Of a DNA stretch of 64,000 nucleotides, positions 1-12,321 are shown piece by piece (position 1 is the first letter of the stretch; each line of letters opens with the position of its first letter). The translations under genes were made by a program, and so were the position numbers. This stretch comes from Patagioenas fasciata (taxonomy: Eukaryota; Chordata; Aves; Columbiformes; Columbidae), in assembly GCF_037038585.1 (NCBI RefSeq), contig NC_092524.1, positions 45,965,001 to 46,029,000 of the forward strand, read 5' to 3'. The notes under the pieces were generated by a model. The model was given only the letters and a program-made list of their open reading frames with translations, ran no database searches and was not told the origin of the DNA.

Positions 1-3000
1 TGCTCTTGCTAGAAAGCCGGTTCAGGAACACAGCATCAGGGGATTTAAACAGCTCTTAACACTTATCACTGCCTGTCCCCAAAGGTTAATCTAAATCCAA
101 AGAATGGCTACAACACATGTATATCTGTTTGCAACACCTCATTGGAGGAATTAAAGCGTGACAATGATACCGTACTCACGACACGATGACAACTACTTCC
201 ATCATGCCAAACAAGACTGAGGCCAGGGTTGGTCCAGCCTACTAAATGGTGCTAGAGCTTCAGCCTGGGCATGGTATCAAACATTACAGTGGAGCCCCTC
301 TACACGGCCCCTACACATCTTTGCATTTGCAGGCCTGGCGATCTTTAGAAGCCTCTCTCCACCATCCTGCTATTCCTTTTCAGGCTCTTTCTTGCTCTTT
401 GTCCACACTGCCTGCACAAGCTGTTTTGCAGGGGGAAGGGTCATCTCTGATGAGCCATCTGTATCATACCTAATGCAAGGACGGGTGAACTGCCTCTGCG
501 AGGCAAACCTTGCACCTTTGTGTTGTACTTGGACACATCTGTCTTGCTTGTGTTATGGGAAGGGCCTGTCCTCTGTCCAAGTCAACAAATACTGTCACCT
601 GGAGAGGAAGGGCAACAGCACTGAACACTATAACCTGGATACCCCACACATTCCCTCTGAGGCCATTGCAGCACTCGTATCCAGCCAGGCCTGCCAGGGA
701 GCAGGATCAAGTGAGGGCAGCTGGACAGGAGCCCTGCACGCCAGCCAGGCCTCCACATACCGACCACTGAATTTGCATCCGAAGCCGCTAACAAATGAGG
801 TGAAGGAAAAGTATGGAACAGGGACCAAGTCTGGTCATGGTTTGAGTCCTGACTCCAGAGCAGCTGGTGCAGCCTGGCGGGTGATACACCACTCAGCTGT
901 CCCAAACACCCTTGCTGAGCTGAAACGTCCTCCAGCATGGACCAAGCATACCCTTCCACTTCCTTGATTTCCTGCAGTCTGGTAAAATTACAAGTAAGAA
1001 AGGACCCACCGCACCCCCTCCCAAAGCAGACTTTATGCATCCAGGGTGCAAGGGGGAGTGGAGTCAAGACAGCAGCTGCACAAAGTGGTTTGCAGTGATT
1101 CACCACAACTGAACATCCCTCCAACCAAACCCATAGGCTCCAAGACTCCATCAACACATCACGGTTCCTCAGCTTTTGCCATGCTGTGAGCTCCCCTCGT
1201 AACATGGGTGCCACTTCCTATTCTGCTTGCAGAGCTAGAGCAGGCTTTCTTCCAGCTGGAAGCCATCCAGAGCTGCCACCAAGGTCCAGAGAAGGGAACA
1301 GGAGGTGCTTCAAGGAGTGGTAGAAGGGAAATGGAGGCCAAGGCTCAGGGGCACTGAAAGAACCCTGTACCTGTGGGTGTTACAGCGAGAGGTACCACGG
1401 GGTCAGACCTTTCTATCGCTACAGCTGCAGAGATTTCCCTCTTTCGATCTGCCTCCCTACCATCTGCTGAGACGACTGCAGGGGAGAGGAGGTTTGCAAG
1501 GGTCACTCTTGGGCCAAACCAGATGGAAAGGACCTGCTGTGAGCATTTTACTAGAGACAGGCCAAACAGCTGCAACATGCCCCCCCGCTCCCCAGCCCTG
1601 CAGATGACTTACTGGGATGCAGCACACGGAGAGTCCCAGGGCCACGGACGCTGGCTCACAGCTGCACACACTGCCCTGAAGGCTCGCTCACAAGGACAGG
1701 GGGCTGCAGCTGGACAAAGGAGTGAATTAATAAGCTGTTTGAGTCCTTCAGCAGAGGCCTGAACAAACAGATGCTGCCAGGAGCTGGTCCCTCTCCCTCC
1801 TGGGGACTGTCCTTCTGGTCAGAAACAGATTTTCATAGTGCTTCCAGAGGGGGAGAACCAGCAGCACTTTTGTTTGCTACACAGAGCTCCAGGGCAACCT
1901 TCTCCCCTTGTGCCTTTGAACGCACTCCATACTTCTCAGCCCTCCAGGCCTCCAAACCTGGCCTGCTGTGGACCTAATTAACTCCCTTGATCATTTATGG
2001 TCTTTTGACACTAAGGCAAGTAACAGGTTGACAGAGGCAGCAGATCCTCATGTGTGCTCACATGGACTCAACTGCTCCCTTTGGTCTGCTGATGAAGCTC
2101 TCTCCTGCCTGCCAAGGGTGCCCACAGTCCCTTCTCTGCAGCCAGCCACTTCAGAGGGGCTGAGGAGAACACACTGCCTCCCTGCTTCCAGCAAGCTCCC
2201 TCAGTACCATTGCCGCCATCAGAAAACACCAGAGTCTTCTCAGAGCATGACACCTTTGAACTCAAGCAAGAAGACCACAGACGACACCATAACCCTGTCT
2301 CCTTTGCTAGCACCAAGACACCCCTGAGGGATTCTCATCGGTCCCTGTTGTTTGCACATTTGCTCATGCACCCACACACGCTCAGAAGCCTCTGGCTCAG
2401 CAGGCTAGGCGCAGGCACCAGGCCCGATGGTGATGCTGCCACAGTAGTTTCTCCCCTCATTGGTATCCATTCAGGTTTGCACAAAGCCAGATGGATTTAA
2501 GAAGAACCTGATCCCATTGATCTTTTACCCATGTTCCCTCCATCTCTGGCACCACAAGGATGGAGGGCAGCAGGTCCTTTCACAGGGGGATGCCTGGGCA
2601 GGATTATCTTGGGGTTCCTGGACCAAACAGGCAGCTCCTCAGTCTTTGGAAACCTTCCTTGCCTTTGTTCCTTGGCCTTCTAGGGCTGGGGGAAGGGATC
2701 CCAATGAACATGTCTGTGCTGTTCTTCTTAATAGGCTGTTGTGTAACACAGAGGAAAGTGACTACACCGGGGACCCCAGCTGAGAACAGAGACTTTAATC
2801 CTGCTGCCCAGGGAAAACTTGGAAAAAATACCTACATCTGTTCTGTTGCATTAGGTTCATGGCTCAGAGGCTGACAGCTGACCCTGGCTGCTCATGATGC
2901 CAAGGTACAGCCCCTGCCAAACAGTGCCAGGGTAAATTACCATGACTGATTAGAAAGGCAAAAGGCAGCCAGAGAAAACTGGGGAGGGAGATCTCCCTGT

Positions 3001-5026
3001 GCAGGTTTCTGGAGAAGGCCAAGACAGAATGCATAAGAGCACTTTGTCTTCTCCACTGCCACATTGGCAAACAGAGCAAAGAATGAGCAATAGTGGAAGA
3101 GAACAAGGCAGGGGAAGAGATGCAGGGAAAGGACTGAAGGTAAGGAGGCAGAGAAGAAACCACAGCTGCATCCGCCTCTTCACAGTGCTCACTAAGGATG
3201 GGCTTCAGGAGACAACCCTCCTAAATCAAACCTGTGCTAGGCTGGGGCCATGGAGGAAGAAAGGTGCTCTTGTGTCTATAACCAGGGTTTAAAGGCTCGA
3301 GAAGCATACAGGGCAGATGCTGGCCTTGCAGAGCAGTGCACACTCTCCCTGCTGTCAGTCTGCCAGCTCTGGGACATGTAAGAACACAAGTGTGGGGCTC
3401 CCTGACCCAGCACTCCAACACAGCTCCTTTCCAGGCTCAGGCTGTGTCATCACCTCACATCCACCCAACAGCTCAGAAAGGAGTATAAAGGAAATAAACT
3501 ATCCAGGGAACAGAACACCACTACTGAAATTTGGCTAACAGCAGACACCTAGATATTCTGGAAATATGTCAAAGGCTTCTCACCATATTTGGCAGGTCTT
3601 TCCATTGACAGGCCTACTGGGAACATGGTAGGTGCTGCCCTGGGACCACAGGGCATGAGGAAGAGGCCCTTCTCTGTGCAGTCCCTTTGACAGGCAGAGC
3701 AGGACACTGAAGGTGGCCCTCCCCGAGGTGGGAAAGGGTTTCTGGAAAGCCGTTAACACCCAGTTCTGTGAAGGATCTGCCTGTTCCTTTTTCAAGTATT
3801 AAATTGGCTCAACCCTAATTAGCATGACATCTATGACAGGATTACAGCAGATTCTGCTTTCCTGCCTAGGGCCACCAGCTGCCAAACACTTCTCCAGGCC
3901 AGGATCCTCCACAGGACAGCACGTGGCTTCAAGAGAAGCAGAAAGAAAACTCCTTTCTAACTCCTGTCTGTCACAGGCAGGTTTTGTCCCCGAAGCAGGA
4001 AGGTTTGTTTGGTTTAAATATTATTTAACCATGGATGTTTTCATTATCCACATCTATGTCACACTCTTTTATCCATCCTTAGGAGGGTGCTTTCCTCAGT
4101 CCATCTGTGGAGCAGACAGCTTTGATTATCCACGTGTTTGTTACCTTTCAATCCCTGCTGGCTATCGCTTCGACCTTGCTCGACAGGACAAAGGGATCAG
4201 GAGGATCTGTGTTTTCTCAGCACCCTTCAGCCTTCTATAAACTTCTAATTCAACACCACAACCTCGTATCAGACTCTGGGCCCCTATCAGTCTCCACAGG
4301 CTACCTCTTCACACAACCCTAAACCTGCAGTGCTGAACTGAGTGCTTGAGGAGCAAGGATCCTACTGAGAAATGCAGCCAGAGATGCTTTCTGATCCATG
4401 AGCATGTCTGCACTAGAATCTAAAGATGCCTCTCGGGTCCAACACCACCAGTCCCATGACTCTCTACCACCTTGCTCCCCTGCTGTTGGACCTGGTGCCC
4501 TCCCCTCTGCTCCCTACACTGCTGGGGAGCAGAACCCTCAAGGTCAGAGCCTCAGGCCTGAGCTGGCTCAGCAGTACCAAGTGCATTTCACCTCACTAAT
4601 GTGTTTGGTATGTGGCTTCTCTGAAACCCTGCCACTTCCCACTTAAATTGCAGCTCAGCCCTGCTCAGGAGGAGGAACCAGAGGGGCTGAGGCACAGCAG
4701 AGCCAACTCTAGGAAAGATATTCCCAGAGCGCCTTCTAAAGCCGCTTCCCACAGGCTACTGACACTGCTAACTGCAAAGTGAGAGGTCAGCTGTGCCAAG
4801 CCACCTCCACTCAAAACCAACCTGAGGGAGAGTGTCCAAGGCAGGCACTGCCTGTGCAGGAGCCACTGCAGGACAGTTGCCCCCTGAGGATGGTAGCAGG
4901 CTTCTTTTTCTCTCCTGCCCCTGGAGCTGCTGCACTACTCCAGTCACCTACTGCAACTCACCCGAGCTCATGACAACTTCCATTGCCCCAGGTTCCCTGG
5001 AAAGTCTAGTGGTGCCTGCAGTTAAT

Positions 5027-5047
5027 AAAAAAAAAAAAAAAAAAAAA
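5027..5047 (+). repeat. A21 homopolymer
   Basis: An uninterrupted run of 21 A follows the bases ttaat, so it reads like a poly(A) signal merging into a tail. No gene-like sequence or target-site duplication is visible beside it, so a plain mononucleotide repeat is the safest call. Confidence 0.85.
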
Positions 5048-7244
5048 TCCATTTAGTTATAATGAGCCCTAAAAAGAGAACATCAGCTCTCTCTGTGCAA
5101 CAGCTCAATTCTGCTTTCTGGTCCATGCATTAAAACTCCCTCTCCCCTTGCAAACTGATGACTAATCTGTGTCTCAAAGCCTCAGGGAACACATCTAATC
5201 TGGTTAGTGTTACTGCTGTTGTTTGTTCATGTTATGCACATTATTCTTACTAAGTGATTTGTCCTGAGTCTCCTGAGAGACAGTGCTGCAGGTTAATAAT
5301 ACATATGAAAATCCAGCTTCCTTTCATGCATTTTAAATGTGTTGCCTGTTGGAAAACAAAAGGACAAGGGGAGTGGTACAGCAGGGACTTGATCAGGACC
5401 AGGGGATGCTTCCTGGACGCTCATTCACTTCTCATATGCTCCCGTTAGGTGATCAGAAGCACAGCAAGAGAATCTGCCAGACAACTCATTTGCTAGATTA
5501 AGAGATCTACTGAACAACAACAAAAACCCCAGACAACAGTAACTCGAACTGCAGGGTTTCAACAGAGCTGAAGTTGGCCACTTTCAAACCTGACCAGCTC
5601 AAGTTGACTATCGGTCCCCCTCTGGTGGCCAACCAGCCACAGCCACCTTCTGTTGACAGCACAGGGCTGCCACATCGCTACCCGTCCCTGCACAGAGGCA
5701 CCTTGAGCACCCCTGAGCCGCACATCCCCCAGAGCACCCCAAGCCCAGCCAGCATGGCTCTGCTCAGCAGGTGGCTGGGCAGCACGGCTTCCGAGCATGG
5801 AGCCGAGTCAGGGAGAATGGCAGCCCTGGGCACCAGGGCAGATGTCATGAAAGTCTTCTAAAGGGGAGAAGATTGATTACCAGAACAGCCAGCATCTGTT
5901 TAGCCCTCCAATGTGACAGCCTCCGGGCCACCCACAACTAGACCCTTGATTTTTAATAGCAATACTGTGTGGCACTAGGAGCCCCCATCTTGAAACAGGG
6001 ACCCATTGTGCAAGAAGCTACACAACATCCAGACACAAAGAGACTGTATGCTCTGTGGGATGGGGAATGAGATGGCAAGAAAGGACAGAAGATGAACAGG
6101 AAGAGAGCAAGCAGAAGGAGACAAGACAACACTGGTCAGCATAAGTGACAGCAGTCAGTGAGATGCTCTCAATAGGTGAGGACATGCAGCACAAAAACAA
6201 CAGTCCAGTGTCTTACAGAAGATAGCAAGGTGACATTTTTATACTATAATTTTTAGTTTCAACAATGACTACAATTGCTACACCAGTGTGTGCCTGTTGT
6301 TTCCAATATAAAGGAGCCCAGGAGAGGGAAGGCTGTGTACTGCTGCCGATTGCTTTGGGCACAGACCAGGAGAAGGGGCTGCCAGTTTTCCTTAAGTAGG
6401 AGTCTGAGTCTGTCTCACACCAGCAATAAAGATGTCTGCAAATCTGAGCTAGCCTCTACACAGCAAACCACTTCCCCAGACAAATCTGAACCCCTTGGAG
6501 CTGGTTACATTTCTATTTCCTTGTGTTTCTTCACCCACTGCAATAAGCAGCACTATCTCATCTCAAGGCAACCTCACACTTCAGCTACAGAAGCACAAGA
6601 GAGCTGCAAGCAGCTGTTCCTTCTGTAAGAGATGAGATCTCCAAGATTATGCATAAAATTGCATGGGTTTACAGGCCTTCAGAATTATGTTAGCACAAAT
6701 CCCAAAATTAAGGGGTGGGTACAGGCCAAGATACTTCTCGCAGCTTATCAGAGAATTGCCTCGAGAGCGAGAGAAGAGTTTCGTTTTGGCCACTGCAAAG
6801 TCACTCCCCTGCAAAATCACCCCAAATCACTCTAGCCTTCACATGCCTCAGAGAAAGCTCTCAAGCAGCCTTAGGCCAATTCCAGTTTCTCCATCCCTCA
6901 TATGGTGCAAGAGCTCTGCTTCCTTCATCCGTATTCATTGCAGCTTTATACCAAGGCCGAGATGTTTGGCTCTTGGCCTCACTCTCCACTTCCAACACCA
7001 TGTGCAATTGCCCACGCCTCAACATACTTTGCAGCATGCCATCCCTGCAGAAGGGTAGCTGGAAAAGACTGATCGGGAATTTTGGGTGAACTTCAGCTAC
7101 AGCTGTTTTATTTTACTGCAAAAAAAAAATTTAAAAAGTTATGGCAAATTAGGTCTAAAAATGAACACACTCATGCAGTAACACTTCCCTCCTACAATCA
7201 AGTTTCATGCTCTGAAGAGCAGAGATTAGAGTTTCTCAAGCATT

Positions 7245-7340
7245 CAAAAACAAAACAACAAAAATTCAACCAACCAAGCAACAAAACACAACACACACAG
7301 AAAAACAAACAAACAAAAAAAACCAAACAAAGAAAATCAA
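7245..7340 (+). repeat. A/C-rich low-complexity tract
   Basis: A stretch made almost only of A and C, with caaa, acaaa and cacac units, and few G or T. It is low-complexity sequence with no coding meaning; the short frames through it are Lys/Gln/Thr-rich artefacts. Confidence 0.7.
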
Positions 7341-9282
7341 GGAAAGGGTTTAAGAGGAAGACACTCAAAATCTCCACTCCTGCACTGCACAGCTGGTGCC
7401 AAGACAGGCTGAGGTTCTGGTGGACTTTGCTGTTTCCTGTGAGTTTTTTCCTTTTATAGTTCCCATCATCACATGTTAAAACTCCCTCTGCTGTCATGTG
7501 CTAGGTCAGTTGGACAGAAGATGGTAGCAGAACAGTCAAAACCATATAAAACACAGTAATTCACTGTGGGAACCAGGAGTTACAACCTGATTCAACTGAC
7601 CAAAACTCCAGTTTCTCAAGCAGCACAACTTGACATATCCCAGGTCAAGTGGCCCTGTAAGGAATCAAGTATCCGAAGAAATCATGCAACTCCTTGGTAC
7701 CGCTGGAGACACAAGCTGGGACATGCAGGATTCCAGTACCATGTGCGTGGGCACAATTTCTTTCCCAGCCCCAAGTCCATGCCAGGTGCCAGGATAAATG
7801 GAGGCTGTGGAGTTCACAACAAGACACTGTCACCACTCTCTCTCCAAGACATCAGAAGAAACTGGTGATCAGGATGGACAACACAGGCAGCCAGAGTACA
7901 TCATGCACCCTGCAAAGAGAGGCAGAAACTTAAGAAACTACTTCATGCTAAAGTAACACAGCATGCTGAGTGCTCTCCTTCACACCCAGAGTTTCTAGAA
8001 ACTTCAGCCTCAATTTGGCCCCCTTCCTAATAGGCCATATTACTAATACTGGTTGTGACATGTAGATTTGTTGTGTACCATTTTGTTCATGCCAGGTTTG
8101 CAGACAAAGTCAACCACCTTTTAGTGCCCTTGACCCTGACTCCAGCAGCTCTAGACTCACGGCTTCTGTGATTTCCTGGGGACACTGAAACTTCAGTTTT
8201 TGGATTCTTCATAACACTCACCACTGCTTTAGCTAGCCTCTGTCTTCCCTGAGTCCAGTGTTAAGACAACTTTGTTCCCACCAGGAGCTTCTAAATAATA
8301 CCATGACCCAGCACAATGCTACGGAACAATCGCCAAGGCTCAATGCACTGCTCACTCTTATTTAGCTAGTGTTCATGGCTTGAAAGCCAAAATCAAGGCT
8401 TAACGGTGGTTTCATATGGGAGAACATCTGTCTAGTTATATAGTGAAACACACGCAGCCAGCCTATGCTATGCTGCCTGAAGATGGACTAAATCTTTGTA
8501 CAGCCCAGGAAACAGTGTTTTCATTGTTTTACAGGCAGCAATGCTAATGGACACAGAATCATGTTGCAGAATCTTCTCAAGTTTTGAAGTTATTATTTTA
8601 ATCCTTAGGCTAAAAAAAAAAATCCAAGGAAAACTAGTAATAAATTTAATGGCTTTCGTTAGAGCTGGGAACAGCTCAGAGCATCACAGAAATTGAATAC
8701 TGTCCCTGAAGGCAACAAGCTGTCAACAAACTAATTACTCTGTTGTTTGTTAGCAGACACATGCAGGTAGACTGTTTCCACTCTGCAATCTGAAAGTATT
8801 TTGTACAACTTAAAATGGTGCAAAGGACTGAAATGCTGCCTCCTCTCCTGGTTTGATCTAACCCTCTTGACAGTACAGTGAAGCACAAGCAGTGCAAATA
8901 CCTGCAGCTCAGAGCATCAAGGAATAACACAGTGAGATGAAAAAGTAACGGCACCAACTGCATTGTTAGTTTAGATAAAAGAGTCCTTAAAATACTTTCT
9001 GGCATTACCAGCTGCTTCACCCCATTTTCCAACCTACTGCAGTAGCCTGTAAGCCCCAGCCCAGAGTCCTGCCTCTTCCCAGAAGCTCCCAGGCCCTGGG
9101 TTCAGTCAGGCATCCTGGAAGGCTACAGGTGGAGAATTATCCTCTCCCTCCTGCAGCAGACCTCAGTAAGACACATGAAAACCTGGAGAGGCCCCTTGCC
9201 CATGAACAGCACTAACCAGTTTGATTTCCTCTGTACAGCCCCAAAAGAACACTAAGCTGAGAAGGTAGCATTTTTAAAATAT

Positions 9283-9292
9283 TTTATTTATT
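9283..9292 (-). terminator. AREL1: Distal AREL1 polyadenylation signal (two overlapping AATAAA)
   Basis: On the minus strand the sequence reads AATAAATAAA, two AATAAA hexamers overlapping by two bases. It lies about 3.0 kb past the AREL1 stop codon in an A/T-rich setting. Cleavage would be expected about 10-30 bases further along, near 9255-9275. The hexamers are seen directly; their use is inferred. Confidence 0.6.
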
Positions 9293-10921
9293 ATACAAAC
9301 TATTTACAAAATCAGCTACTACAACCACAGGCTTCCAAATTTTGGCTGAACTCTGCCAGAAATCCACCAGAGGGAACTAGGATTTGACCACAGCTCCTAG
9401 TTTCTAAAAAACATGCAACGTTGCCCGCAGGTGCAGACTGAGGTCAGACCCTCTGCACCTCAAAGCAGCTTCAGGAAACACGGAACCCATCCAAGATGAC
9501 ACCAGGATCCCAAAGATTTCTACAGAAGGTTCTCTAGAAAGTGAGAATAAATAGAGGGTAAAACAAAAAGTAATGAGCCTCTGCCAGAAGTAATATACAG
9601 TATGGGTGACCAAAGCACATCCCCATTGCCAGTGTTAAGGGCAGCACAAAAAGTAACTGCTCTGGGAAAGGGTATAAAGCTAGAGACAAGTTTAGAAACA
9701 TTGTGATGGATCTCAGGAACATGGGACCAGCCAGGGGCCTGTGGAAACAATGGGGACGTGTTTAGTTGATTAAGAGCACCCATCACAGTTCTGACTTGTG
9801 TAAAAGAAGAAAGTCCTTGGCATCTGCACAGCTGCTGGGACACATGGGGTGCTGGCTGCAATGCTGTGAGAGGCATTTTGGAGCTCTTTCCAGCAGAGGA
9901 AGACTGCCCAATGTCCAGCTACTTCCTCCTCATAATAAAAAAGTCCAGCTCAGGAGAAAAAGGGAGTAGATTCCTGAGGAAGATGTCACTGGCAGAGTTG
10001 GCCCATAGCTACAAGGCTGGAAACATCCTCACCAGGTAAGACTGCAAGACAAGGCTGCAACGTGGGAACAGCACCAAGTTACACCTCCCAGCAAACAGGA
10101 GTTAAGCCGAGCACCACCACCTCCTCTCTGGTCCTGGAGAAAGCAGTGAAGTGGTGGCATGGAGAACACAGGAGCTGCAACTCTACTGACCACGGAAGCC
10201 ATCTGCAATGTAAATAAAATGGTACCATACTCTCCACCCAAAGTAGGTCATGACCTTGCAGAATGGAGCCTGCACTAAACAAGGGAGAATGGCCGCACTT
10301 AAAGTGATCTGTCAGAGTGCAACAGTGGCAACTCTCAAGCTGGCAGCCTCCCAGCACCTCAGTGCCAGCAAGGGAATGAATTCACAAGGCAAAGAAATCC
10401 CCCTGAGTAGTCTCAGTGCTCAGCTGGCCGCTTTTTGGCACCAAAATGACTTGTTTTTTTCTGTACAGAAGTAACACACTCAGCCCAAGAATGACTAAGA
10501 TGCTGCCTTAAAAACATTTTCTAGATGTAGAATGTTTCCCCCAAATTCCCATTCAATTCAACTAAGCTATACTGGAAAAAGCACACACAATTATCTTAAA
10601 ACATCCATACTGTGCAGAAGTCTGCCTGGATAATTTTGAGGACAGCAGAAAAGGGCAATATATTATTATGCGACTTTCTATCTAACATGATGCTCTAAAA
10701 TTAGCTCAGGGATGCCAGTCTGAAACTCCATTCTGGAAGAAATTCAGCAACTCCATAACCCAATGAAAACTTACATTGCAGGTAGTAGCAATGTAGGTTT
10801 TTCACATTTTGACTCCTGCATGCCTTTGACTCCTGACCTGAACTGTCTAATGGACTGTTGAGAACTTAAAAGATCTGGAGTTTTGCTTCACTGAAGAAGT
10901 CATCAAGATTCCCAGATTCTC

Positions 10922-10927
10922 TTTATT
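10922..10927 (-). terminator. AREL1: Possible proximal AREL1 polyadenylation signal
   Basis: A single AATAAA on the minus strand (context ggcAATAAAgag) about 1.4 kb past the AREL1 stop codon. It would give a 3'UTR of about half the length of the distal site. Whether it is used cannot be told from sequence alone. Confidence 0.35.
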
Positions 10928-12321
10928 GCCCTGGGAAGGGCTGAATGGACTGCCAGCAAGAACACGCCCCAATCATAAACCAGCACTTCTCATGCTGGTC
11001 TGCTTATTCCTCTCCCCACAAGCCTGACAACGGTGAGTGCAGGCTGCTGAGCGATCACTTGAGTCAAGCTCTAGTTAGCATTTTGTGCTGAAAGTCAGTA
11101 GCACGGAATGGAACAGGAGGAAAGGAGAGCTGAAGAAGGAAGGTAGGAAGATCGAGAGGACACAAAGCCAGCTGCTCTCCAGGTTCCAGCACCCCTCTGG
11201 AAACTCTGCCTGAAATGCAGTAGAGAAAGCAAGTCCCCGGCTGCTGCATGATAGAGGTAGAAGCCAAGACCCTGTGGGATGCTGGGGTGGAGAAAGCAAG
11301 TTTTGCTCAGTACCATCAACTCAACAACACAAGTCCAGCGCACACTGTAGCTGCTTACTGACCTGTCACTGTTACTACATGACACACATCCCCTGAAGGC
11401 GAACATGGGACAGGCATTGGTGCTTAGCATTGAGGGATCACACTCAGCCCATACTCTCTCCTGAGGAAAAGAAAAGGCAGGGGCATGAGACAGCTTCCTG
11501 TGCAACATCCACTGCCAGAAACATTCAATTGAGGAGAAACTCCTCTTCCAGTTCATTTCCAGAGGCTCATAACCAGCCACCACTGCAGAAGGATGCTTCT
11601 GCTGCTGAACCCTGGTGGAGGTAGAACAAGATCACTGTCAGGGCCAGCACCTGGACACCCATGAGATGGTTCTTCCCTTTGGGTTACTCCCTCCAGTGGA
11701 CACTGCCCATCTTTCTCTGTGGCACAGGTGACAGCAGCATCCAGAGCAAGATGGAAAAGATCCTTCTGGGTCAGGTGCTTAATGAACAGACAGCCTTATA
11801 CTCTCGATGAGTGACCAAGTTGGATGAACTATCGGGGAGCATCACCGGGGAAGTCGAGCCAAGACATGGAAAGTTACTAAGGCTTCCCGTGAGCCAGGTT
11901 TCCAGAGAGCTCCATGCTGCTCTTCCCTCTTCCTCTCAGAGAGCTATAATAAAGGCAGCTCAGAAGATCTCCTGCACCTCGCTGGAACTTCTGCCTACGA
12001 ACTTTATGTTCTCACAGAAGGAAGGGTGTATAGGGTGCAGGCAAATCAAGTGCAATATCTCCTTGATAAATGCACCAGAGTCTTTTTGCTGTTTCACACT
12101 GAACCAAAAGGAGCATGAGGGAAAGGAAAAGATGAGCTCTTGATGACATATTTGGGATACGGAAAGGCCACGTGACATCTTCTGGATGACGAATTCCTTC
12201 ACATGGAGTCTTTGCTCTGCCTCCATTGCCCACATGAAGGGAAGGAGAACAAGCAGAGGACTGAACCTGGGCCTTGCCACGAAGAGCCAGGAGGCTAAGT
12301 GGTCTCCAGGAAAGGGGAAAA

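Larger units (their letters stand above)
1..9260. other. Intergenic DNA left of AREL1; no gene recognised
   Basis: All open frames here are short (under about 210 codons), lack recognisable domains and are not joined by convincing splice sites, so I call no gene. By vertebrate synteny the neighbour further left should be LTBP2, also on the minus strand, so this stretch lies between the LTBP2 promoter side and the AREL1 3' end. It contains an A-run at 5027-5047 and an A/C-rich tract at about 7245-7340. Unrecognised regulatory elements or a non-coding RNA cannot be excluded. Confidence 0.6.
9265..12321 (-). other. AREL1: AREL1 3' untranslated region
   Basis: The stretch runs from just after the AREL1 stop codon (TGA, 12322-12324) to the distal tandem AATAAA. 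No further coding exon is expected because the C-terminus ends as in the human protein (...GFGML). Open frames in this region are short and unrelated. Its extent of about 3 kb is inferred from the polyadenylation signals. Confidence 0.55.

Noticed and set aside
392-967. Open frame of 191 codons and overlapping opposite-strand frame of 210 codons (582-1214)
   Set aside because: No recognisable domain, no splice partners, no coding-like repeats of conservation; both are consistent with chance openness in mixed-composition DNA.
4832-5056. Possible retro-copied gene ending in an AATAAA-like signal and A21 tail
   Set aside because: The preceding sequence matches no gene I recognise and no target-site duplication is visible; retro-copies are also rare in genomes dominated by CR1.
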